DNA of 64,000 bases from Emticicia sp040253585 (GTDB lineage: Bacteria > Bacteroidota > Bacteroidia > Cytophagales > Spirosomataceae). Below are positions 7,207 through 13,688 of the stretch, in pieces (the first letter of the stretch is position 1; every line of letters begins with the position of its first letter). The stretch spans positions 124,001 to 188,000 of the forward strand of contig NZ_JBELAU010000001.1 in NCBI RefSeq assembly GCF_040253585.1, written 5' to 3'. The notes below the pieces were generated by a model, which was not told the origin of the DNA, searched no databases, and was given only the letters and a program-made list of their open reading frames with translations. The position numbers were made by a program, and so were the translations under genes.

Positions 7207-7886
7207 AATTTTATTTCAAAATGAAATCCTTCTTGTAGAAGCTGATTGTATTTTTGGGTATTAAACTGAAAAAACTTGGCAGGTCGCCCCGTATTATGCA
7301 CTGAAATCTTCTCGGTTTCTTCCACAAAACCAAAACTGAGGATTTTTTTTCTAAAATTTCTGCGGTCAATTTCTTTTTCAAGAATCGTGCAGTAGAGGGT
7401 TTCTAATTCGGAGAAAAGAAAGTACTTAGGTAATAAATCGAATCCGATTGGTTGATAAGTAAGCTTAGCCTTGAGGCGTTCGATGGCTTTTTGTACTATT
7501 TTATTGTGGTCAAATGCTAAATTCGGAATCTGATTTACCTCAATCCATTGGGCGTGTTCGGCATCAGTATCTGCTTTTATCGAAAGTTTTGAAGAATCAA
7601 CTAAAGCAAAATAAGCAACCGATATAACTCGATTACGAGTATCCCGAAAAACATCATCTCCAAAAGTATAAAGTTGCTCTAAGTAATTGACTTCCACATT
7701 GGTTTCTTCTTTTAATTCTCTTTGAACTGCCTCTTTTAATGGTTCGTCATTCCCCACCAAACCACCTGGCAAAGCCCAGTAGGTTTCGTTTGTGCCAAAT
7801 TTTTGTTGAATTAAAAGTACATACAATTTACCATTTTGATAGCCAAAAACAATGGCATCAACGGCAACCCTAATATTCTGTATCAT
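7200..7886 (-). CDS. nrtR: NrtR-family regulator (Nudix domain plus winged helix)
   Basis: NrtR proteins bind ADP-ribose through a Nudix domain and repress NAD+-metabolism genes through a C-terminal winged helix. From the ATG at 7886 the product has 228 residues. The Nudix box at 42-64 keeps the catalytic REL-K-EE residues, with Asn63 in place of the last glycine, so hydrolase activity may persist. The C-terminal half carries the DNA-binding segment (RRNFRKKILSFGF near 160-175 and GRPAKFFQF). The longer reading from 7940 is rejected because the promoter and operator lie inside it. It precedes the ADP-ribose operon by 70 bases and is very likely autoregulated. Confidence 0.88.
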   Translation of the reverse strand: MIQNIRVAVDAIVFGYQNGKLYVLLIQQKFGTNETYWALPGGLVGNDEPLKEAVQRELKEETNVEVNYLEQLYTFGDDVFRDTRNRVISVAYFALVDSSKLSIKADTDAEHAQWIEVNQIPNLAFDHNKIVQKAIERLKAKLTYQPIGFDLLPKYFLFSELETLYCTILEKEIDRRNFRKKILSFGFVEETEKISVHNTGRPAKFFQFNTQKYNQLLQEGFHFEIKFA

Positions 7887-7896
7887 TGACAATAAA

Positions 7897-7938
7897 TGCG
7901 TAAAGTTTACACAAAGATAGTGCAAAAGCGTATCTACC
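7897..7938 (-). promoter_or_regulatory. Promoter and autoregulatory operator of the NrtR gene
   Basis: The minus strand reads TATCTTTG at 7912-7919 (exact -7 box). A TTTG lies 18 bases further upstream, within the T-rich run near 7938. The palindrome TGCGTAAAGTTTACACA at 7897-7913 begins at the end of the -7 box and would cover the transcription start, ten bases before the chosen ATG. It has the same core as the two boxes upstream of the kinase gene, which fits autorepression by the encoded regulator. Confidence 0.7.
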
Positions 7939-8029
7939 AAAAAAAAGCCTCTTTCTCAAGAAGCATTTTTAACAAAAGACTTGTATTGAGTTCAAGTTCA
8001 TTGTGTTTTAAAAAGAAGCGACTTTAAAA

Positions 8030-8209
8030 TCACTTATTTTTAAACTCCTCAACTATGCTTCTTATCAGTAGTGCCGATAATGCACCAATAACAAAAATGG
8101 ATAAGAATTGTATTGCTCGAATATTCTCATTACCTACAATTCTAAAGTAGTTTCCAATTGACAACATTAGCATCACTGCAATGACAATTCTTCTTTTTTT
8201 GGCGTCCAT
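8030..8209 (-). CDS. Small membrane protein, unknown function
   Basis: Product of 59 residues from the ATG at 8209; an upstream TTG at 8242 is a weaker start. It begins MDAKKRR and has two hydrophobic segments (residues about 6-18 and 31-49) separated by a short polar loop, with a charged tail EEFKNK. That pattern predicts a two-pass inner-membrane protein with both ends in the cytoplasm. No family is recognised. It stands alone between the NrtR gene and the molybdenum hydroxylase operon. Confidence 0.55.
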   Translation of the reverse strand: MDAKKRRIVIAVMLMLSIGNYFRIVGNENIRAIQFLSIFVIGALSALLIRSIVEEFKNK

Positions 8210-8260
8210 AGGGTTTAGGGTTTTAGGGTAGATTATTTTCAAAATAAATATATAAAAAAA

Positions 8261-8284
8261 TGGGCAGAATTTTCGTTCTGCCCA
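8261..8284 (-). terminator. Intrinsic terminator after iorB
   Basis: Stem TGGGCAGAA / TTCTGCCCA with a 6-base loop, flanked by seven A on one side and a T-rich run on the other, so it can end transcription in either direction. It lies just after the stop of the minus-strand iorB gene. Confidence 0.8.
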
Positions 8285-8295
8285 TTTTTATTTTC

Positions 8296-10470
8296 TTACC
8301 CTAAATTCGTAATATCAAAAGGTAATTTTCTGATACGTTTTCCAGTGGCTGCAAAAATTGCATTACCCAGTGCTGGTGCAATTGGTGGTAAACCAGGTTC
8401 GCCAACGCCACCAGGGTTTTCACCACTGTCGATGATGTGAATTTCCATTTTCGGGGCTTCGTTCAATCGCATGACGTTGTATTGGTGGAAATTAGTTTGG
8501 TCGCAAACACCATTTGAAAACGTAATTCCGCCTTTAATAGCCGCCGAGATTCCCATCACGATATTGCCTTCGGTTTGAGCTTTTACGTGGTCTGGGTTTA
8601 CATAATATCCGCAGTCAAGCACCGACACTACTTTATCTATTTTTACACCCGCTCCATCTTTTGAAACCGTTATGCAACAAGCCGAAATACTACCAAACGA
8701 GGCAAAAACGGCTATCCCTTTGCCTTGTCCAGCTCCGAGTTTCTCTTTCCAATTAGCCTTTTCGGCAACTGTTTCCATCACTTTTCTATAACGAGCATCT
8801 TTCACTAAATCTAAGCGTGCTTGAAGTGGGTCTTTTCCTGCCAATTGAGCCAATTCGTCAATGAAACATTCTTGTCCCCAACCAAAATTTGAGGCATAAA
8901 CCGAACGCCACCAAACGATTGGAATCTCAGTTTTTACGTTTGTCCAAGAAATTTTTGAAACTGGGAATTCATATTTACTATTTTCGGTACTGATTTCGCC
9001 TGATAACCAAGGGTCAGATTCGTCAGGAGCTAAACCACCAAATACTTGACCAACAATAGACTCGCCAATAGCATGATGGTGAAAACCAGTGATTTTTCCC
9101 TTATCAACAAAACCCTGCATGTGGCTCAACATACCTGGGCGATAAGGCCCTTGCGTAATATCATCCTCACGAGTCCAAATCATTTTTACTGGCTTTTTCA
9201 ATTCTTTCGCCAATAAACAAGTTTCGTTCAGATAATCGTGATATGCTTTTCTCCCAAACGAACCACCCAAAAGTGGCACATTGAATTTAATTTTATCTTT
9301 GCTGATTCCCAATGCTCTCGAAACATCGGCCAAACCGCCATCAGGGCCTTGTACGTGAGCCCAAACCTCGGCCGTACCATCGTCTTTTACGTGCACAACC
9401 GCACATTCTGGTTCGATTGGAGCATGTGCCAAGAATGGAGTTTCATAGTTTACCTCCAATTTTTGTTTGGCATTGGCAAATTTTGCATTGAAATCGCCTT
9501 TTTCTTCATATCTGATACCTTCTTTTTTAGCTGCTTCGTAAGTAGCCGCAAAATAGTTATCGGTCGTCATGGTTTTAGCTAAATCTCCATCATCCCAAGT
9601 AACTTTTAAGGCTTTTCTGCCTTTTTGTGCTGCCCACCAATTGGTTGCAATAACTGCCACGGCATCAGCTGCACGGTGTGGCATTGGCCTTTTGGTTTTA
9701 ATAACCTGCAAAACACCTTTTACTTTCAAAGCTTCGCTATCATCAATCGAAACAACTTTTCCATGAATCGTTGGCGAGTGCTGAATACAGGCATAGACCA
9801 TTCCTGGCACTTCGATGTCGATTCCGTAAACGGCTTTTCCTGTTACACGGTCTGGCACATCAAGGCGTTTGTTGTATTTACCTAAAATCTTGAAATCTTT
9901 CGGGTCTTTGAGTTTTGGATTTTTCGGAACTTGTAATTTTGAAGCATCATCAACCAATTCGCCGTACGTGAATGATTTATCAGAATTTTTCAAGTAAATC
10001 TTGCCATCTTTGGCATAACAGTCTGCTACTGAGGCATTCCAGCGTTTAGCGGCTGTTTCGATGAGCATTTCTTTAGCGGCTGCACCAGCTTTGCGGAGTG
10101 ATGTCCACAAGCCACGCACGGTGCTACTTCCACCCGATTGTTGACTACCGTATTTTTCTTGTCCACCTGACTGAATGAGCTTTACTTTATTCAAACTCAC
10201 TTCCAATTCTTCGGCAATCAGCGAAGGTGCGGCTTGCGTAGAACCCTGTCCCATGTCGGGGCGAGGATTTATCAAAGCAATGCTTCCATCGGTACTGATA
10301 ATGATGAAAGGATTGATTTCAAGGTCGAGAACCGCCGATTTTGGGTCGGTATGGGAAATCTTTTTAGGGTGTTTTTCTTTGGCAAAAGAATTAAGCCCAA
10401 TCATTAAACCGACTCCCGTAAGCGAGCCAGCTTTGATAAATGAGCGGCGTGAGGTATTGATATGTTCCAT
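8296..10470 (-). CDS. iorB: Molybdopterin-binding subunit of an aldehyde/xanthine/isoquinoline-type dehydrogenase
   Basis: Large subunit (724 residues) of a two-component molybdenum hydroxylase like isoquinoline 1-oxidoreductase IorB or the periplasmic aldehyde dehydrogenases. A Tat signal with the twin arginines in TSRRSFIKAG (6-15) sends it, probably together with its FeS partner, to the periplasm. Family elements include NPRPDMGQGSTQA, the LGGSFGRKAYHDY loop, the VWWRSVYASNFGWG segment and the C-terminal GENPGGVGEPGLPPIAPA active-site region. The 2Fe-2S subunit gene lies upstream, separated by two small genes. No FAD subunit is present, as in the Ior type. Substrate unknown. Confidence 0.9.
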   Translation of the reverse strand: MEHINTSRRSFIKAGSLTGVGLMIGLNSFAKEKHPKKISHTDPKSAVLDLEINPFIIISTDGSIALINPRPDMGQGSTQAAPSLIAEELEVSLNKVKLIQSGGQEKYGSQQSGGSSTVRGLWTSLRKAGAAAKEMLIETAAKRWNASVADCYAKDGKIYLKNSDKSFTYGELVDDASKLQVPKNPKLKDPKDFKILGKYNKRLDVPDRVTGKAVYGIDIEVPGMVYACIQHSPTIHGKVVSIDDSEALKVKGVLQVIKTKRPMPHRAADAVAVIATNWWAAQKGRKALKVTWDDGDLAKTMTTDNYFAATYEAAKKEGIRYEEKGDFNAKFANAKQKLEVNYETPFLAHAPIEPECAVVHVKDDGTAEVWAHVQGPDGGLADVSRALGISKDKIKFNVPLLGGSFGRKAYHDYLNETCLLAKELKKPVKMIWTREDDITQGPYRPGMLSHMQGFVDKGKITGFHHHAIGESIVGQVFGGLAPDESDPWLSGEISTENSKYEFPVSKISWTNVKTEIPIVWWRSVYASNFGWGQECFIDELAQLAGKDPLQARLDLVKDARYRKVMETVAEKANWKEKLGAGQGKGIAVFASFGSISACCITVSKDGAGVKIDKVVSVLDCGYYVNPDHVKAQTEGNIVMGISAAIKGGITFSNGVCDQTNFHQYNVMRLNEAPKMEIHIIDSGENPGGVGEPGLPPIAPALGNAIFAATGKRIRKLPFDITNLG

Positions 10471-10485
10471 AGTTTTTTTAATATT

Positions 10486-10821
10486 TTAAACAAGTTCATT
10501 GGTTTGCACCAAACGATACTTAGAAATGGGTTGACTTTTTTCGTATAAAACAATCGGGTCTAAATCAAATGGTAGTGTCATCTTTTCTTGGGCGAAAGTA
10601 ATAGTTATTGGTAAGTTTACCCATTGTAAAGTTCCCACATCGCCAATTGACGCGTATTTAAAAATGTCATAATCAGCTAATTGATAAAAGGCTTCGTGTT
10701 TACCTGATTCATTAAATTCGTCTTCAAAATCATTTACCCTCACTTCACCAGTATTCCACATACTGGTAATTTTGAAAGGCTCAACCTTAATGATTTGGGT
10801 AATAAAAGGAATATTACTCAT
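10486..10821 (-). CDS. DUF2442-type small protein
   Basis: Protein of 111 residues with the look of DUF2442: an N-terminal strand pair (FKITSMWNTGEVRVNDF), a central acidic stretch and the C-terminal PFDLDPIVLYEKS. DUF2442 proteins are small, cytoplasmic and commonly encoded next to DUF4160 proteins; the pair has been proposed to act as a toxin-antitoxin-like module, without firm proof known to me. It overlaps the DUF4160 gene by four bases and ends 15 bases before iorB, so it is embedded in the molybdenum hydroxylase operon. Confidence 0.75.
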   Translation of the reverse strand: MSNIPFITQIIKVEPFKITSMWNTGEVRVNDFEDEFNESGKHEAFYQLADYDIFKYASIGDVGTLQWVNLPITITFAQEKMTLPFDLDPIVLYEKSQPISKYRLVQTNELV

Positions 10822-11057
10822 TTTCTTAGACTTGGATTTAATTGGTAAAAAGTTTCGAGTAAATTTTCTTTATTCAAACCTGCCCATTCCACTACCTTAT
10901 TTAATTGTTTTGTTGGCAAATCTCCTCTCATAATTTGTAGAGAGTCTATCGCTATCAATGCTTTGTATTCAGCATAATAAACATGAAAATGTGGCGGTAA
11001 ATGGTCGTTTGAAAAAAGTAAAATCTTAATTCCATCAAAAAAGCTAATGATAGGCAT
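10818..11057 (-). CDS. DUF4160-type small protein
   Basis: Product of 79 residues that matches the DUF4160 pattern: MPIISFFDGIKILLFSNDHLPPHFHVYY, where the HLPPHFHV element is diagnostic, then an amphipathic C-terminal half with WAGLNKENLLE. It lies two bases after the stop of the 2Fe-2S subunit gene and overlaps the DUF2442 gene by four bases. Function is unproven. The close packing shows that it is made from the hydroxylase transcript. The HxH residues could bind metal, but that is only a guess from the motif. Confidence 0.8.
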   Translation of the reverse strand: MPIISFFDGIKILLFSNDHLPPHFHVYYAEYKALIAIDSLQIMRGDLPTKQLNKVVEWAGLNKENLLETFYQLNPSLRK

Positions 11058-11059
11058 CG

Positions 11060-11545
11060 TTATTTTCCTCCTACATTACCAGCTTTCAAACTTTCTGCTG
11101 CACGATGAATTCCTTTACGAATACGGTCGTAAGTGCCACAACGACAAAGATTTCCGCTCATATATGTATCAATATCCTCGTCAGTTGGATTGGGCGTTGT
11201 TTTCAACAATGCCACTGCCGACATGATTTGTCCAGACTGACAGTAGCCACATTGAGGAACTTGTTCTTCAATCCAAGCTTGTTGAACAGCGTGTAATTGC
11301 GTTTCGCCAATGCCTTCGATGGTTGTAATTTTGGCATTTTTGGCAAGTGATGAAACTGGAATTTGACACGAACGAGTCGCTTCTCCATTGACATGAACTG
11401 TGCAAGCACCGCATTGAGCCATTCCACAGCCAAACTTTGTGCCTTTTAGGCCCACAAAGTCTCGTACAACCCAAAGTAGGGGCATATCTGGCTCGACATC
11501 TACTTTAGTTTTTTTTCCGTTTACGGTAAGATTGAATATTGCCAT
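11060..11545 (-). CDS. iorA: 2Fe-2S subunit of the molybdenum hydroxylase
   Basis: Small subunit of 161 residues carrying two [2Fe-2S] clusters that pass electrons from the molybdenum centre. The N-terminal plant-ferredoxin cluster uses Cys40, Cys45, Cys48 and Cys60 (FGCGMAQCGACTVHVNG), and the C-terminal helical domain uses Cys99, Cys102, Cys134 and Cys136 (QCGYCQSGQ and GNLCRCGTYDRIRKG). Length and spacing are canonical. It has no signal peptide and would be carried out with the Tat-tagged large subunit. It is the first gene of a four-gene operon that continues with DUF4160, DUF2442 and iorB. Confidence 0.92.
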   Translation of the reverse strand: MAIFNLTVNGKKTKVDVEPDMPLLWVVRDFVGLKGTKFGCGMAQCGACTVHVNGEATRSCQIPVSSLAKNAKITTIEGIGETQLHAVQQAWIEEQVPQCGYCQSGQIMSAVALLKTTPNPTDEDIDTYMSGNLCRCGTYDRIRKGIHRAAESLKAGNVGGK

Positions 11546-11745
11546 TTTTTTGTTGGTTACTGGTTGATTGGTGATTAGTATATTGGTTATTGGGGAATTG
11601 GTTAGTATAGGAAATGATGAATTGCATAATTTGCACCAATTAATAACTAATTTTTCAATAACAAATAACTAATTTCCCAAATAATAACGTAAAATTTCCT
11701 AAAAAGTTAGACTTTTGCAAACGAAATTTACCTTTATCTCAAACC

Positions 11746-12768
11746 ATGTTTATTGATTTAAGAAGCGATACCGTAACAAAGCCCAGTAAGGGTATGAAAG
11801 AAGCCATGTTTATGGCTGAAGTGGGTGATGATGTTTTTGGCGATGACCCAACTGTATTGGCTCTCGAAGCCAAAGCTGCCGAAATGTTTGGGATGGAAGC
11901 CGCTTTGTTTTGCCCATCAGGAACGATGACAAATCAATTGGCAATTCGGGGGCATACTTGGCCAGGAAGCGAAGTGATTTGCGATAAATATTCTCACATA
12001 TATCTGTATGAAGGTGGAGGAGTTGCTTTGAATTCATTTTCATCGTTGAAGCTTTTAGATGGCGACCGAGGACGGTTAAACGCCCAACAAGTGCGTGATG
12101 CAATTAATAATCCCGATGATATTCATCAACCTACCACAAGTTTGGTTTCGCTCGAAAATACAATGAATAAAGGTGGAGGATGCTTCTATAACTTAGCTGA
12201 TATTGAGGCAATTAGAGCGGTTTGTGATGAAAAGAACCTACCTCTACATCTTGATGGTGCAAGGTTATTTAATGCGTTGGTAGAAACCAATGAAAGCCCA
12301 AGGGTTTACGGAAAATTATTCGATTCTATCTCAATTTGTTTGTCGAAAGGTTTGGGCTGTCCTATTGGGTCATTGCTTTTGGGTAAGAAAGATTTCATTA
12401 AAAAAGCACGTCGCTCACGTAAAGTGATGGGTGGGGGCTGGCGACAAGCAGGTTTTTTGGCTGCCGCAGGAATTTATGCACTTGAAAACAATATTGAGCG
12501 TTTGAGAGAAGACCACGCTCGTGCCAAGCAAATCGGTAAAGTTTTAGATGGGCTTTCGTTCGTAAAAAACATTTATCCGATTGATACCAATATTGTGATT
12601 TTTGAATTGCCTGAAACTATTTTGGCAAGTGATTTTGTGGCACGCATGAAAGAACAAAATATTGGTTGTGTGGTTTTTGGTAAACATTTGGTAAGATTTG
12701 TGACGCATCTTGATTTTACGGACGAACATTTAGTTGAATTTGAAAAAAATATCAGAAAAGTTGGTTAA
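11746..12768 (+). CDS. ltaE: Low-specificity L-threonine aldolase
   Basis: PLP enzyme of 340 residues that splits L-threonine or allo-threonine into glycine and acetaldehyde in the cytoplasm. The start IDLRSDTVTKPS is diagnostic for the family. HLDGAR at 168-173 provides the aspartate that contacts the PLP pyridine nitrogen, and Lys201 in SICLSKGLGCPIGS should form the Schiff base. Length is typical. It is a single gene with divergent or unrelated neighbours, preceded by 200 bases of AT-rich DNA without a clear promoter. Confidence 0.93.
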   Translation: MFIDLRSDTVTKPSKGMKEAMFMAEVGDDVFGDDPTVLALEAKAAEMFGMEAALFCPSGTMTNQLAIRGHTWPGSEVICDKYSHIYLYEGGGVALNSFSSLKLLDGDRGRLNAQQVRDAINNPDDIHQPTTSLVSLENTMNKGGGCFYNLADIEAIRAVCDEKNLPLHLDGARLFNALVETNESPRVYGKLFDSISICLSKGLGCPIGSLLLGKKDFIKKARRSRKVMGGGWRQAGFLAAAGIYALENNIERLREDHARAKQIGKVLDGLSFVKNIYPIDTNIVIFELPETILASDFVARMKEQNIGCVVFGKHLVRFVTHLDFTDEHLVEFEKNIRKVG

Positions 12769-12786
12769 ATTCGTTAAGAATGTAGA

Positions 12787-12840
12787 ACAAGTTTCTAACT
12801 TGTTATTAAATTTTATATCTGACAAGTTAGGAAATTTGTT
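12787..12840. repeat. Dispersed hairpin (AACAAGTTTCTAACTTGT family)
   Basis: The arms AACAAGTTTCTAACTTGT (from 12787) and ACAAGTTAGGAAATTTGTT (to about 12840) are near-perfect inverted copies. They lie between ltaE and the next gene and may serve as a terminator. Closely related hairpins occur at 24089-24107 and 45642-45660. Confidence 0.6.
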
Positions 12841-12859
12841 GTACTGAAAAATACAAATT

Positions 12860-13639
12860 GTGAAAAAAAAACTCGGAATACTCTGTTTTATCCTTATTAC
12901 AATTCATTCTTTTGCTCAAGAAGAAAGACGTAAAGTATTGAAAATCAATCTTTCTGCTGCTGCAATGGGTGCTGCAACTGTGCAATACGAAAGGGTTTTT
13001 GGTAGTCGATTTTCGTTGGCTTTGGGGGCTGGTTATCGCCCGAAAGGTTTGTTTCCTTATGCCAAAGATTTAGAAAAGTATGTAGATTTTGCCGATGGGA
13101 AAATTGATTATATCAGTTTTGACAATGTAAAAAAGGCAGAATCTAAGATTGGAATGTATCATATTACCCCCGAAATGAGGTTCTATTTTGGAAGTAAAGG
13201 AGCTCCAATTGGTACATATCTATCTCTTTTTGCGAAGTACAACGATTTTCATGGCGATATACCAGTCTTTATCGATACCGAATACCGTGGAGTACCTGTA
13301 AGATTAGATTTACCAGTTGATACCAAATTACAAACAGTCACAGCGGGTTTGATGCTTGGGCATCAGTTTAGTTTGGGCAATCGTTTTACTTTTGATTGTT
13401 ATATTATTGGAGCTCATTTTGGTCGTGTGCGTGTACACGGAGAGTCGAATCAAAATCTTGAAGGATTCGATGATGATTTCAGAACTCGATTAAGAGAAAA
13501 AATTCTGACAACTTTCAAAATTAATGAAGATTATTTGGGCTTAGTGGTTGATAATCAAGGAGTAAGGATTGATAATGTTCAACAACTTAATTACCTGAAT
13601 TTGCGTGGATTTGGATTTAATTTGGGGTATAGATTCTGA
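12860..13639 (+). CDS. Predicted outer-membrane beta-barrel protein
   Basis: Exported protein of 259 residues starting at a GTG (12860), with signal peptide MKKKLGILCFILITIHSFAQ. The mature chain alternates hydrophobic and polar residues, with many aromatic-glycine strand ends (FSLALGAGYRP, TAGLMLGHQFSLG), and finishes with GFGFNLGYRF. A C-terminal phenylalanine after such strands is the mark of an outer-membrane barrel. No specific family is recognised; small Bacteroidota barrels of this kind often have no known ligand. Confidence 0.75.
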   Translation: MKKKLGILCFILITIHSFAQEERRKVLKINLSAAAMGAATVQYERVFGSRFSLALGAGYRPKGLFPYAKDLEKYVDFADGKIDYISFDNVKKAESKIGMYHITPEMRFYFGSKGAPIGTYLSLFAKYNDFHGDIPVFIDTEYRGVPVRLDLPVDTKLQTVTAGLMLGHQFSLGNRFTFDCYIIGAHFGRVRVHGESNQNLEGFDDDFRTRLREKILTTFKINEDYLGLVVDNQGVRIDNVQQLNYLNLRGFGFNLGYRF

Positions 13640-13652
13640 GTTTTTATATAGT

Positions 13653-13680
13653 GTAGAGCCGTTGCATGCAACGGCTCTAC
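13653..13680. repeat. Perfect 28-base palindromic hairpin (GAGCCGTTGC family)
   Basis: Arms GTAGAGCCGTTGCA and TGCAACGGCTCTAC are exact complements with no spacer. It lies between convergent genes, so it may terminate both. A related hairpin lies at 33564-33595. Confidence 0.75.
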
Positions 13681-13688
13681 CTGTGCGT

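Noticed and set aside
1233..7886. Prophage or phage island carrying NAD+ reconstitution genes
   Set aside because: No integrase, structural phage gene or attachment repeat is present and the flanks are ordinary chromosomal genes.
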